Notes under the pieces: generated by a model
What the model was told of the DNA's origin: nothing
The model's database searches: none
What the model saw: only the letters and a program-made list of their open reading frames with translations
Source: Propionibacteriales bacterium
GTDB lineage: Bacteria > Actinomycetota > Actinomycetes > Propionibacteriales > Propionibacteriaceae
Assembly (NCBI GenBank): GCA_017882655.1
Contig: JADGPB010000101.1
Coordinates: forward strand, 1-7,567
DNA length: 7,567 nt
Direction of reading: 5' to 3'
Position numbers and translations under genes: made by a program
In this document: in pieces, positions 1-6,006 of the stretch
Layout of the letters: each line of letters begins with the position of its first letter
How positions within the stretch are numbered: position 1 is the first letter of the stretch

Positions 1-444
1 GATGAAGTGGGGCATCTCGACGTCGTTGAGGCGGCGCAGCCACTCGACGAACCGGTCGAACGCGACGGCGTCCTTCGAGCCGCACTCGCGCAGGATCTCA
101 GCGCGCATCTTCTCGTGGCCGGGACGCACGACCAGCCGGGAGCCGTCCGCGAAGAACGCGTGGTACGCGGGGTCGAGCTGAGTGAGGTTGACGTAGTCGG
201 AGACCCGCGCGCCCACCGCCGCGAACGCCTGCTCCAGCAGGCTGACCATCGTGAAGACCACCGGCCCGGTGTCGAAGCGGAAGCCGTCCTGGGTGAGCGT
301 GCCGTTGCGACCGCCCGGTACGTCAAGGGACTCGACGAGCGTGACCCGATAGCCGGCGCCGGCGCAGTGCATCGCGGCGCTCAGCCCCGAGAGTCCGGCG
401 CCGACGACCACGACAGTCCCGGCGCCTTGGGCGGGAGCCCTCAT
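1..444 (-). CDS. crtI: Phytoene desaturase (CrtI-type), N-terminal 148 residues, runs off the left edge
   Basis: This is the N-terminal part of an FAD/NAD(P)-binding carotenoid desaturase, which introduces double bases of conjugation into phytoene on the way to lycopene-type carotenoids, probably at the membrane. Translation from the ATG at 444 stays open to base 1. Residues 11-38 form a Rossmann dinucleotide fold: VVVVGAGLSGL with GxGxxG at 15-20 and an acidic E38 ending the second strand. PGGRNG (43-48) and GFRFDTGP (54-61) are the motifs that follow in CrtI-family flavoproteins. The family is about 500 residues long, so roughly 30% is present. The start overlaps the stop of the upstream idi-crtE gene as ATGA, with no clear Shine-Dalgarno sequence, which suggests translational coupling in one carotenoid operon. 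The exact number of desaturations cannot be judged from this piece, and a related amine oxidase-fold enzyme such as CrtO or CrtN is the main alternative. Confidence 0.88.
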   Translation of the reverse strand, partial: MRAPAQGAGTVVVVGAGLSGLSAAMHCAGAGYRVTLVESLDVPGGRNGTLTQDGFRFDTGPVVFTMVSLLEQAFAAVGARVSDYVNLTQLDPAYHAFFADGSRLVVRPGHEKMRAEILRECGSKDAVAFDRFVEWLRRLNDVEMPHFI

Positions 445-2099
445 GCGTCGCGCCAGGCGATCGCCCGTGCGGCGTCACGGATGCCTGCGACACCCAGCTG
501 GCTGAGCGACGAGGCGTCGAGGCAGGCCATCGCCGCGTCGTACTCGGCGTGGATGAGCTCTTCGAGTGCCGCGTCGACGCCGGCTTCGCGGAGAGCGAGG
601 ATCAGCACGGGAATGTCGTCGGGAGTCACATCGGGCGTCCCGAGGCGTGCGAGGACGTACGCCGCGTACCCCTTCAGCCGCGCGCGCGCCAGCGTGAGCA
701 GGACGGTCGCCTTCGCCTCGAGGAGGTCGTCACCCGCCGGCTTTCCCGTCAGCCGCGGGTCGCCCCAGACGCCGAGGAAGTCGTCGCGCAGCGCGAATGC
801 CCGGCCGATGTGCTCGCCGCAGCGCAGCAGCGCGTCGACGACCTCGGGCATCGCTCCCGCGGCCATCGCGCCGAGCTCGAGCGGCCGTTCGATCGAGTAC
901 CGGCCGGACTTGAGCCTCGCGACGTGCTCAGCATGTGCCAGGTCGCGGCGTCCAGCCGCAGCACCGGTGAGGTCAGCACGCTGGCCCGCAACGAGCTCCA
1001 CACACAACGCGTACCAGACCTTCCTCAGCGGACTCGGCAGTCCGTCGGCGATGCGATCGGCAACGGTGTGTGCGAGGTCACCGAGCAGCACGGCGATGTT
1101 TGTGCCGAACAGCCTGGCATCGCCGACGCCTCCGGAGGCGGCGTGCCAGCGGGTGGCCTCGACGTGAGCCGACGGGCGGCCACGGCGCGAGGCCGACTCG
1201 TCCATGACGTCGTCGTGGACCAGCGCGAACAGGTGGAGCGCCTCCAGTGCGGCGGCGGCACGTACGAGGTAGACGTAGTCGGCGGACCCGTGGGTCCCAC
1301 CAGCCGCGAGAAAGCCCCAGTAGCTCATCGCCACGCGAAGCCGCTTGCCGCGACCGACGAGCAGATCTCCTAGCCAGGTGGGCAAGTCGAGGGCAAGGAC
1401 ATCGACGCCGTTGCCGTCCGCGTACACGTCCCACTCGGCGGTCAACGTTTCGATCTCCTCCGTGAGCAGCGCGTCGACGTCCCGGCAGACGGCCTCGACG
1501 TCGGGGATGCGGACGGTCGATGGGGATGCCGCTGGCTGCTTGGACACGAGCAGCGGCACCTGCAACGCGGCCCACGGGCTGTACACGTGGGGCGTGGCGG
1601 TGATGGCGGCGGCGAACTTCCCCCACGGCACCCACGCCCATTCGGCGACCTCGTCGGGGTTGGGACGGGGATCGGCCTCGGTGACGTACCCGGCGAAGAC
1701 CGGGCAGATCTCGTTCTCGACGATGCCTGACGCATCGACGGCGCGGTAGCGGAACTCGGGCAGGAGCGGGACGAGCGGGCCGACAGTGAGGCCGAGCTCC
1801 TCCCGGATCCGGCGACGAGCCGCATCCTCGAGCGACTCCGACGGACGTGGGTGACCGCAGCAGGAGTTCGTCCAGACTCCTGGCCACGTCTTCTTGCCCA
1901 GCGCCCGCCGGGTCAGCAGCACTTCGCCCCGCGCGTTGAACAGGTACGTGGAGAAGGCGAGGTGAAGGGGGGTCTGCTCTGTGTGGACGTCGATCCGTGG
2001 GGCAGATCCCAGAGGCGAGCCAGCGTCATCGGCGAGGACGACGTCGTCGAAGGCGAGGTCTCCCGGGCCAAATTGCCGGGGCTTGTGCTGCAGGGCCAT
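441..2099 (-). CDS. idi-crtE: Fusion of type I isopentenyl-diphosphate isomerase with GGPP-type polyprenyl diphosphate synthase
   Basis: One uninterrupted frame (552 aa) carries two isoprenoid enzymes. Residues about 15-185 are a Nudix-type IPP isomerase interconverting IPP and DMAPP: TEQTPLHLAFS (40-50), TNSCCGHP (77-84, catalytic Cys81), ENEICPVF (128-135). The five metal ligands known in E. coli Idi have counterparts at H39, H46, H83, E128 and E130. After a Pro/Ser-rich linker (about 187-198), residues about 200-552 form a trans-polyprenyl synthase with the first Asp-rich motif DDVMD (296-300) and the second DDFLG (439-443), as in CrtE-type GGPP synthases. The frame is open up to base 2174, but ATG 2099 was chosen because Idi homology begins just after it, a weak GGACGG lies 5 bases upstream, and the promoter -10 lies at 2134-2139. 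It is the first gene of the carotenoid operon and is divergent from the LitR/CarH-like regulator. Chain length (C20 or other) is inferred from context. Confidence 0.92.
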   Translation of the reverse strand: MALQHKPRQFGPGDLAFDDVVLADDAGSPLGSAPRIDVHTEQTPLHLAFSTYLFNARGEVLLTRRALGKKTWPGVWTNSCCGHPRPSESLEDAARRRIREELGLTVGPLVPLLPEFRYRAVDASGIVENEICPVFAGYVTEADPRPNPDEVAEWAWVPWGKFAAAITATPHVYSPWAALQVPLLVSKQPAASPSTVRIPDVEAVCRDVDALLTEEIETLTAEWDVYADGNGVDVLALDLPTWLGDLLVGRGKRLRVAMSYWGFLAAGGTHGSADYVYLVRAAAALEALHLFALVHDDVMDESASRRGRPSAHVEATRWHAASGGVGDARLFGTNIAVLLGDLAHTVADRIADGLPSPLRKVWYALCVELVAGQRADLTGAAAGRRDLAHAEHVARLKSGRYSIERPLELGAMAAGAMPEVVDALLRCGEHIGRAFALRDDFLGVWGDPRLTGKPAGDDLLEAKATVLLTLARARLKGYAAYVLARLGTPDVTPDDIPVLILALREAGVDAALEELIHAEYDAAMACLDASSLSQLGVAGIRDAARAIAWRDA

Positions 2100-2133
2100 G
2101 ACGTCCGTCCAATGTTTGTATAAGGTTCCACTT

Positions 2134-2162
2134 AACCTAGGTGACGACATGTACCTCGTCAA
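2134..2162 (-). promoter_or_regulatory. Sigma70-like promoter of the idi-crtE-crtI operon
   Basis: Read on the minus strand, TTGACG (2162-2157) is followed after exactly 17 bases by TAGGTT (2139-2134). This fits a primary-sigma promoter, with the start of transcription expected near 2127 and a leader of about 28 bases before ATG 2099. The surrounding 2111-2135 stretch is unusually AT-rich for this window. The -10 lies within a perfect 8-bp palindrome ACCTAGGT (2135-2142). The -35 is inside the third of three 11-bp direct repeats, so a bound regulator would block polymerase. The -10 matches the consensus at only part of its positions. Confidence 0.6.
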
Positions 2163-2187
2163 GGGCTTGTCCAAGCCTTGTCCAAGC
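2155..2187 (-). promoter_or_regulatory. Candidate CarH/LitR operator: three tandem 11-bp direct repeats
   Basis: On the minus strand three 11-mers follow head to tail: GCTTGGACAAG (2187-2177), GCTTGGACAAG (2176-2166) and CCCTTGACGAG (2165-2155). The first two are identical and the third matches at 7 of 11 positions. The third contains the TTGACG -35 hexamer of the idi-crtE promoter. From established knowledge, Thermus thermophilus CarH binds three tandem 11-bp direct repeats overlapping a -35 element, and the adjacent divergent gene encodes a protein of that family. Binding by that protein is an inference. A partial fourth copy (CTTGTGG on the plus strand, 2187-2193) follows at a 10-base step. 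Confidence 0.65.
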
Positions 2188-2198
2188 TTGTGGCTACC

Positions 2199-2214
2199 AT
2201 GTGGTGGTCCACAT
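2199..2214. repeat. Perfect 6-bp inverted repeat in the leader of the regulator gene
   Basis: ATGTGG (2199-2204) and CCACAT (2209-2214) are perfect inverted arms around the four bases TGGT. The element sits between the 11-bp repeats and the GGGAAG ribosome-binding site (2216-2221) of the regulator. It could be a short RNA hairpin next to the ribosome site or a dyad operator; nothing in the sequence decides between these. Its arms include the alternative GTG starts at 2201 and 2204, which slightly favours the later start at 2231. Confidence 0.35.
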
Positions 2215-2215
2215 C

Positions 2216-2221
2216 GGGAAG
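2216..2221 (+). promoter_or_regulatory. Probable ribosome-binding site of the litR-type regulator
   Basis: GGGAAG lies 9 bases before GTG 2231, directly after the inverted repeat at 2199-2214. No comparable purine tract precedes GTG 2201 or 2204, which is the reason for choosing 2231. No convincing plus-strand -35/-10 pair could be identified upstream. Confidence 0.45.
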
Positions 2222-2230
2222 CGAGCGACG

Positions 2231-3091
2231 GTGTACTCGGTCAAGCAGGTGTCAGCGCTGACAGGCGCTACGGAGGTGACCCTGCGCGCCTGGGAGCGCC
2301 GGTACGGGGTGGTGGAGCCGGCTCGCTCCGCCGCCGGATACCGGTTGTACGACGACGAACAGGTCGCGGTGCTGAGGGCGATGGTCGCGCTGGTCAACAA
2401 CGGGGTACCGGCGTCACTGGCCGCGAGGACTGTGCGCGGGACGTCGGTTCAGGGACACTCCGCGATCCCTCTGGTCCCGGGCGCGCCTCTGGACCTGGTG
2501 TCCGCGGCGGAGGAGCTCAACCCTGAGCGCGTCCACGCCGTACTGAACGAGGCGTTCGCGGCGACAAGCTTCGACGACGTCGTCGACGGGTGGTTGCCCG
2601 GCGAGCTCGAGCGCCTGGGCGAGGCCTGGCAGAGCGGCCGGATAGGCGTCGCGCAGGAGCACTTCGCGAGCGCCGCAGTGGCGCGGCACCTGTCGGCGCA
2701 CTTCAACGACGCGCAGCCGCGAGGTGGGGTGGCCGTACTGGTGGGGCTGCCCCAGGGCGGGCGGCACGAGCTCATGCTGCTGGCGTTCGCAGCGTGTCTT
2801 CGGAGGGCTGGGGTGAACGCGATCTATCTCGGCGCCGACGTGCCTCTGGACGACTGGAGGACGGTCGCGAGCGAGGTCGGCGCGCGCGCGGCAGTACTGG
2901 GGGTTCATCTCGAGGAAGACGTCACGGCGGCACAGGCGGTGGTCGACCAGCTGACCGCGCTCCGCCCCCCGGTGGCAGTCCGCGTCGGAGGCGGGCGCCG
3001 GCACCGGATCAGCGGAGCGCGACCGCTGGACGACCGGGTGTCACAGGCCGCCGCCGCGATGGCAAGGGACCTGCGCGCAGGAGCCGTCTGA
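2231..3091 (+). CDS. litR: LitR/CarH-type B12-dependent light-responsive repressor (MerR HTH + cobalamin-binding)
   Basis: A MerR-type winged helix at residues 1-70 (YSVKQVSALTG, RAWERRYGVVEP, GYRLYD) is followed by a helical cobalamin-capping domain and a Rossmann B12-binding domain. W133-x9-E143-H144 reproduces the Wx9EH motif that contacts adenosylcobalamin in CarH, and H179 in GGRHE sits where the lower axial cobalt ligand lies. In CarH proteins AdoCbl drives tetramer formation and DNA binding in the dark; light breaks the Co-C bond and releases repression. The gene diverges from the carotenoid operon, whose promoter carries matching 11-bp repeats, so that operon is the expected target. 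The frame is open back to GTG 2141, but that start would put coding sequence over the operator; GTG 2231 has GGGAAG 9 bases upstream and begins at the domain edge. GTG 2201 or 2204 remain possible. Odd residues: Q134 follows the Trp, and the usual ExHxxG reads GxHxxM. Confidence 0.88.
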   Translation: MYSVKQVSALTGATEVTLRAWERRYGVVEPARSAAGYRLYDDEQVAVLRAMVALVNNGVPASLAARTVRGTSVQGHSAIPLVPGAPLDLVSAAEELNPERVHAVLNEAFAATSFDDVVDGWLPGELERLGEAWQSGRIGVAQEHFASAAVARHLSAHFNDAQPRGGVAVLVGLPQGGRHELMLLAFAACLRRAGVNAIYLGADVPLDDWRTVASEVGARAAVLGVHLEEDVTAAQAVVDQLTALRPPVAVRVGGGRRHRISGARPLDDRVSQAAAAMARDLRAGAV

Positions 3092-3093
3092 GG

Positions 3094-3786
3094 TCACAGC
3101 TCCTCGGTGCTCCGCCCCGTCTCCGGCGACACGATGGCCGTGAACCGCTCGACGATCGCCTCGACGAGGTGGGGGTGCGTCCCGACGGGGCGAGCCACGA
3201 CATCTGCGCCGGCGGTCTCGAGCCGGTCGGAGAGCACCCCAGGGGCGAGGAAGTAGGACGCGATCGACACCCGGCGATACCCGGCGGCGCGTGCCGCCGC
3301 GACCGCGTCCGGGACCGAGGGTTCGGCGGAGGTGACGAACGCGGGCGTGACCGGACACCCAACAATCGCCGCCAGCCGCCGGGCGGCAGCGCCGACCTCG
3401 GCTACGGATCCGGGGCGCAACGACCCTGCCGCCGCCAGCACGACCGCCTCGGGCTGGGGATCGACCTCGGCGAGCCGCTCAGCGACCGCGTCGAGGATCG
3501 CGTCTCCGACGTGGGGGGTCACGATCGCCCGGCCACCCGAGTCGCGCACAGCGCACGGCAGGTCGTGGGCGACGTGGTAGCCGACCGTCGCGAAGACCGG
3601 AACCAGGACGCAGTCGCCGACCTCCTCGAGCGTCTGGACGAGCCTCGGCTCGAGCACGTCGGCCCATCCGAGCACGACCTCCACCCCCTGCAGGCGCTCA
3701 GCCACCGCATCCCGCAATGCGGCACAGACCGCCTGGCCGGCATGGCTACGCGTGCCGTGGAAGGCCAGGACGAGCCGCCCGGACAC
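3094..3786 (-). CDS. sirB: Sirohydrochlorin ferrochelatase (CbiX/SirB family)
   Basis: This 230-residue protein inserts a divalent metal, here most likely Fe2+, into sirohydrochlorin to make siroheme, the cofactor of the sulfite reductase encoded at the head of the same operon. The N-terminal half has the family signature LVLAFHGTR (5-13, His10) and VGYHVAHDLP (68-77, His71 and His74), the probable metal-handling residues. The C-terminal half repeats the fold in degenerate form (LAAAGSLRP, about 117-125, and YFLAPGVLSDRL, about 178-189) without the His pair, as in two-domain CbiX/SirB proteins. GTG 3786 was chosen because GGGAG lies 7 bases upstream, the fold begins immediately after it, and it abuts the cysN stop with a 1-base gap; the open frame upstream is only cysN read out of frame. 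Cobalt chelation for B12 synthesis cannot be excluded from sequence. The gene converges with the B12-type regulator, 2 bases away. Confidence 0.88.
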   Translation of the reverse strand: MSGRLVLAFHGTRSHAGQAVCAALRDAVAERLQGVEVVLGWADVLEPRLVQTLEEVGDCVLVPVFATVGYHVAHDLPCAVRDSGGRAIVTPHVGDAILDAVAERLAEVDPQPEAVVLAAAGSLRPGSVAEVGAAARRLAAIVGCPVTPAFVTSAEPSVPDAVAAARAAGYRRVSIASYFLAPGVLSDRLETAGADVVARPVGTHPHLVEAIVERFTAIVSPETGRSTEEL

Positions 3787-3787
3787 G

Positions 3788-5104
3788 CTAGATCTCCCAA
3801 GCCCAGAACTGTCCGACGTCGATCGTGGCCCGCGCAGAGAACGCCTGGTCGCCACGTACCATCCCCGCCGCAAGAGTCGCGCCACTTTGCGGGTCGACGA
3901 GCAGGAACGAGCCGGTGCGGCGAGAGACGAGGTACTCGTCCGGCATGATCGGCGACGCCAGCCTCAGGGAGATCCGGCCGATGTCGTTGAGCTGAAGCGA
4001 CTCGGCGGCTTCGGGCGTCATCGTGTCGAGGTCGAGTCGGCCCGAGATGTCCCGCACGATCGCCGGCACGCTTCGCGTCGTGTGCTTGACCAGCACCCGG
4101 CGGCCTGGGCGCAGTGGCTCCTCGTGAAGCCAGGCGACCATGCCGTCGAGATCTTGCGTGGGCTCCGGCGCGGCATCGGCGGCGGCGATGAGATCGCCCC
4201 GGGCGATGTCGATCTCGTCGGCCAGCCGCAGCGTCACCGACATCGGCGCGAACGCCTCCTCGAGCTCACCGTCGGCCGTGTCGATCCCTGCGACCGTGGT
4301 CGCCCGGCCGAGCGGCAGGACGACGACCCGATCGCCACGTCGGACGACGCCTGAGGCGATCTGGCCGGCGTAGCCGCGATACTCGCGGTGCGCCGGGTCG
4401 CGTGCGGCATCCTGCGGCCGGATCGTCAGCTGTACGGGCAGCCGGAAGTTCTCCGTGGCCGGGTCATCGGCGGAGGGCAGCCCTTCGAGCAGCTCCAGAA
4501 GGCTCGGACCGGTGTACCAGGGCGCTCGCGTCGTCCGGGTCACGACGTTGTCGCCCTCGAGGGCGGAAACGGGAATCGTGACCGCGTGACCCAGACCCAG
4601 TTCCGTGGCGACCGTCGTGACCGCCGCCGCGACCTCCTCGTACACGGTCTGGTCGTAGGCGACGAGGTCCATCTTGTTGACCGCGACGATGACGTGCGGG
4701 ACGCGGAGCAGCGCAGCGACAGCGAGGTGTCGGCGGGTCTGCTCCAGTACACCCTTGCGTGCGTCTACCAGCAGCACGAGGGCGTCGGCCGTGGACGAGC
4801 CGGTCACCGTGTTGCGCGTGTACTGCACGTGTCCTGGGCAGTCGGCGAGGATGAAGTTCCGGCGGGGTGATGCGAAGTAGCGGTAAGCGACGTCGATCGT
4901 GATGCCTTGTTCCCGCTCGGCGCGCAGGCCGTCGGTCAGCAGTGCCAGGTCGACGACACCGAGTCCCTTCTCCCTCGAGACCCGTTCGATGGCCTCCATC
5001 TGGTCTGTGAGCACCGACTTCGTGTCGTAGAGCAGTCGGCCGACGAGGGTCGACTTGCCGTCGTCCACCGAACCGGCGGTCGCCATACGGAGCAGTCCGC
5101 CCAT
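3788..5104 (-). CDS. cysN: Sulfate adenylyltransferase subunit 1, GTPase (CysN), without APS kinase domain
   Basis: CysN is the regulatory GTPase subunit of ATP sulfurylase; GTP hydrolysis drives formation of adenosine 5'-phosphosulfate (APS) from sulfate and ATP by CysD. The 438-residue protein shows the translation-factor GTPase motifs: P-loop GSVDDGKS (11-18), switch I GITIDVAYRYF (67-77), G3 DCPGH (88-92) and G4 NKMD (143-146), followed by beta-barrel domains resembling EF-Tu domains 2 and 3. The chain ends at the length expected for CysN alone, so the APS kinase domain found in CysNC fusions is absent. This fits an operon whose reductase uses APS directly. G3 has Cys where DTPGH is the commoner form. 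ATG 5104 overlaps the cysD stop by one base (TGATG) and has a strong AAGGAGGGG at 5113-5121. It is cytoplasmic and sits between cysD and sirB. Confidence 0.96.
   Translation of the reverse strand: MGGLLRMATAGSVDDGKSTLVGRLLYDTKSVLTDQMEAIERVSREKGLGVVDLALLTDGLRAEREQGITIDVAYRYFASPRRNFILADCPGHVQYTRNTVTGSSTADALVLLVDARKGVLEQTRRHLAVAALLRVPHVIVAVNKMDLVAYDQTVYEEVAAAVTTVATELGLGHAVTIPVSALEGDNVVTRTTRAPWYTGPSLLELLEGLPSADDPATENFRLPVQLTIRPQDAARDPAHREYRGYAGQIASGVVRRGDRVVVLPLGRATTVAGIDTADGELEEAFAPMSVTLRLADEIDIARGDLIAAADAAPEPTQDLDGMVAWLHEEPLRPGRRVLVKHTTRSVPAIVRDISGRLDLDTMTPEAAESLQLNDIGRISLRLASPIMPDEYLVSRRTGSFLLVDPQSGATLAAGMVRGDQAFSARATIDVGQFWAWEI
3794..3800 (-). promoter_or_regulatory. Shine-Dalgarno site that decides the sirB start
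   Basis: TTGGGAG on the minus strand ends 7 bases before GTG 3786. It lies in the last codons of cysN and favours GTG 3786 over upstream in-frame ATG codons, which would overlap cysN heavily and have no homology support. Confidence 0.6.
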
Positions 5105-6006
5105 CAGAAGTACCCCTCCTTCTTGCGATCCTCCATGGCAGCCTCGGTGACCCGGTCGTCGGCGCGGGTGGCGCCCCGCTCGCTGATCCTGGTCGCGGCC
5201 ACCTCGAGCAGGATGTCGGCAACGGTCGCCGCGTCCGACTCGACCGCGCCCGTGCAGGACATGTCACCCACCGTCCGGTAGCGCACCGTCTTGCTCAGCG
5301 GGGCGTCGGAACGCACCGGTGACGAGTACGGACCCACCGCCAGCCACATTCCATCGCGAAGGAACACCTCGCGGCTGTGGGCGAAGTAGAGGTTCGGGAG
5401 CTCGATGTCCTCTCGCTCGATGTAGCGCCAGATGTCGAGCTCGGTCCAGTTCGAGAGCGGGAACACCCGCACGTGCTCGCCGGGGCGGTGCCGAGGGTTG
5501 TAAAGGTTCCACAGCTCCGGACGCTGGTTGCGCGGATCCCACTGCCCGAAGTCGTCGCGAAGGCTGACCACGCGCTCCTTGGCGCGGGCCTTCTCCTCGT
5601 CGCGGCGTCCACCCCCGAAGACCGCGTCGAAACGGCCGGCGGCGATGGCGTCGAGCAGCGGCTGGGTCTGGAGCGGGTTACGGGTGCCGTCCGCCCGCTC
5701 GAGGAGCCGGCCGTCGTCGATGTAGTCCTGCACAGAGGCGACGACGAGCCGCAGCCGATGCCGGGCCACGACCTCATCGCGGTAGGCGATGACCTCCGGA
5801 AAATTGTGGCCGGTGTCGATGTGCATCACGGGGAACGGCAATGGCCCCGGCCAGAAGGCCTTGAGCGCGAGGTGCAGCATCACGACGGAGTCCTTGCCGC
5901 CGCTGAAGAGTAGGACCGGACGCTCCAGCTCACCCACCGCCTCGCGGATGATGTGGATGGCCTCGGACTCGAGCTCGGCGAGGAGGTCGAGACGGGTCGC
6001 GCTCAC
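5104..6006 (-). CDS. cysD: Sulfate adenylyltransferase subunit 2, catalytic (CysD)
   Basis: CysD is the catalytic ATP sulfurylase subunit, an adenine-nucleotide alpha-hydrolase (PP-loop) enzyme that adenylylates sulfate to APS in complex with CysN. LLFSGGKDS (32-40) contains the PP-loop, MHIDTGHNFPE follows at the expected distance, and GGGRRDEEKARAKER, RVFPLSNWTELDIW and the C-terminal KKEGYF are hallmark CysD segments. The 300-residue length matches the family (E. coli CysD is about 302). Two starts are reasonable: GTG 6006, whose GTGA overlaps the cysH stop by 4 bases, and ATG 6021, which overlaps by 19 bases. Neither has a clear Shine-Dalgarno sequence, so coupling to cysH translation is likely. 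GTG 6006 was preferred because it matches the 4-base overlap pattern of this operon. The frame stays open to 6348 but that upstream part is cysH in another frame. Confidence 0.95.
   Translation of the reverse strand: MSATRLDLLAELESEAIHIIREAVGELERPVLLFSGGKDSVVMLHLALKAFWPGPLPFPVMHIDTGHNFPEVIAYRDEVVARHRLRLVVASVQDYIDDGRLLERADGTRNPLQTQPLLDAIAAGRFDAVFGGGRRDEEKARAKERVVSLRDDFGQWDPRNQRPELWNLYNPRHRPGEHVRVFPLSNWTELDIWRYIEREDIELPNLYFAHSREVFLRDGMWLAVGPYSSPVRSDAPLSKTVRYRTVGDMSCTGAVESDAATVADILLEVAATRISERGATRADDRVTEAAMEDRKKEGYF
5113..5121 (-). promoter_or_regulatory. Strong Shine-Dalgarno site of cysN
   Basis: AAGGAGGGG on the minus strand lies 8 bases before ATG 5104, within the codons for the conserved KKEGYF tail of CysD. 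It supports the cysN start and independent loading of ribosomes in addition to coupling through the TGATG overlap. Confidence 0.75.

Noticed and set aside
7..1373. Long plus-strand open frames (7-1167 and 549-1373)
   Set aside because: They lie opposite idi-crtE and crtI, show no domain signature, and are Arg/Ala/Ser-rich low-complexity translations typical of antisense frames in GC-rich DNA.
2100..2129. ECF-sigma promoter (GGAACC on the minus strand at about 2129-2124, as for LitS-controlled carotenoid genes)
   Set aside because: A -10 at normal ECF spacing would fall almost on the start codon and no good match is seen. The TTGACG/TAGGTT pair fits better.
2100..2174. Longer N-terminus for the idi-crtE protein (ATG at 2174 or 2150)
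   Set aside because: These starts lie upstream of or within the proposed promoter, and the extra residues do not resemble Idi.
2141..2230. Start of the regulator at GTG 2141
   Set aside because: It would place the 11-bp repeats and the opposing promoter inside its coding sequence; the added residues are not part of the MerR fold and no ribosome site precedes it.
3079..3104. Bidirectional terminator between the convergent genes (AGGAGC ... GCTCCT)
   Set aside because: Six-base arms around a 14-base loop with no T-tract on either strand; too weak to call.
2590..3948. Plus-strand open frame of 452 codons
   Set aside because: It overlaps the regulator, sirB and the end of cysN in other frames. 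The translation is Arg/Gly-rich with no recognisable fold, so it is a GC-content shadow.
5377..5913. Plus-strand open frame opposite cysD
   Set aside because: It mirrors the conserved CysD coding region and has no family motif or ribosome site.
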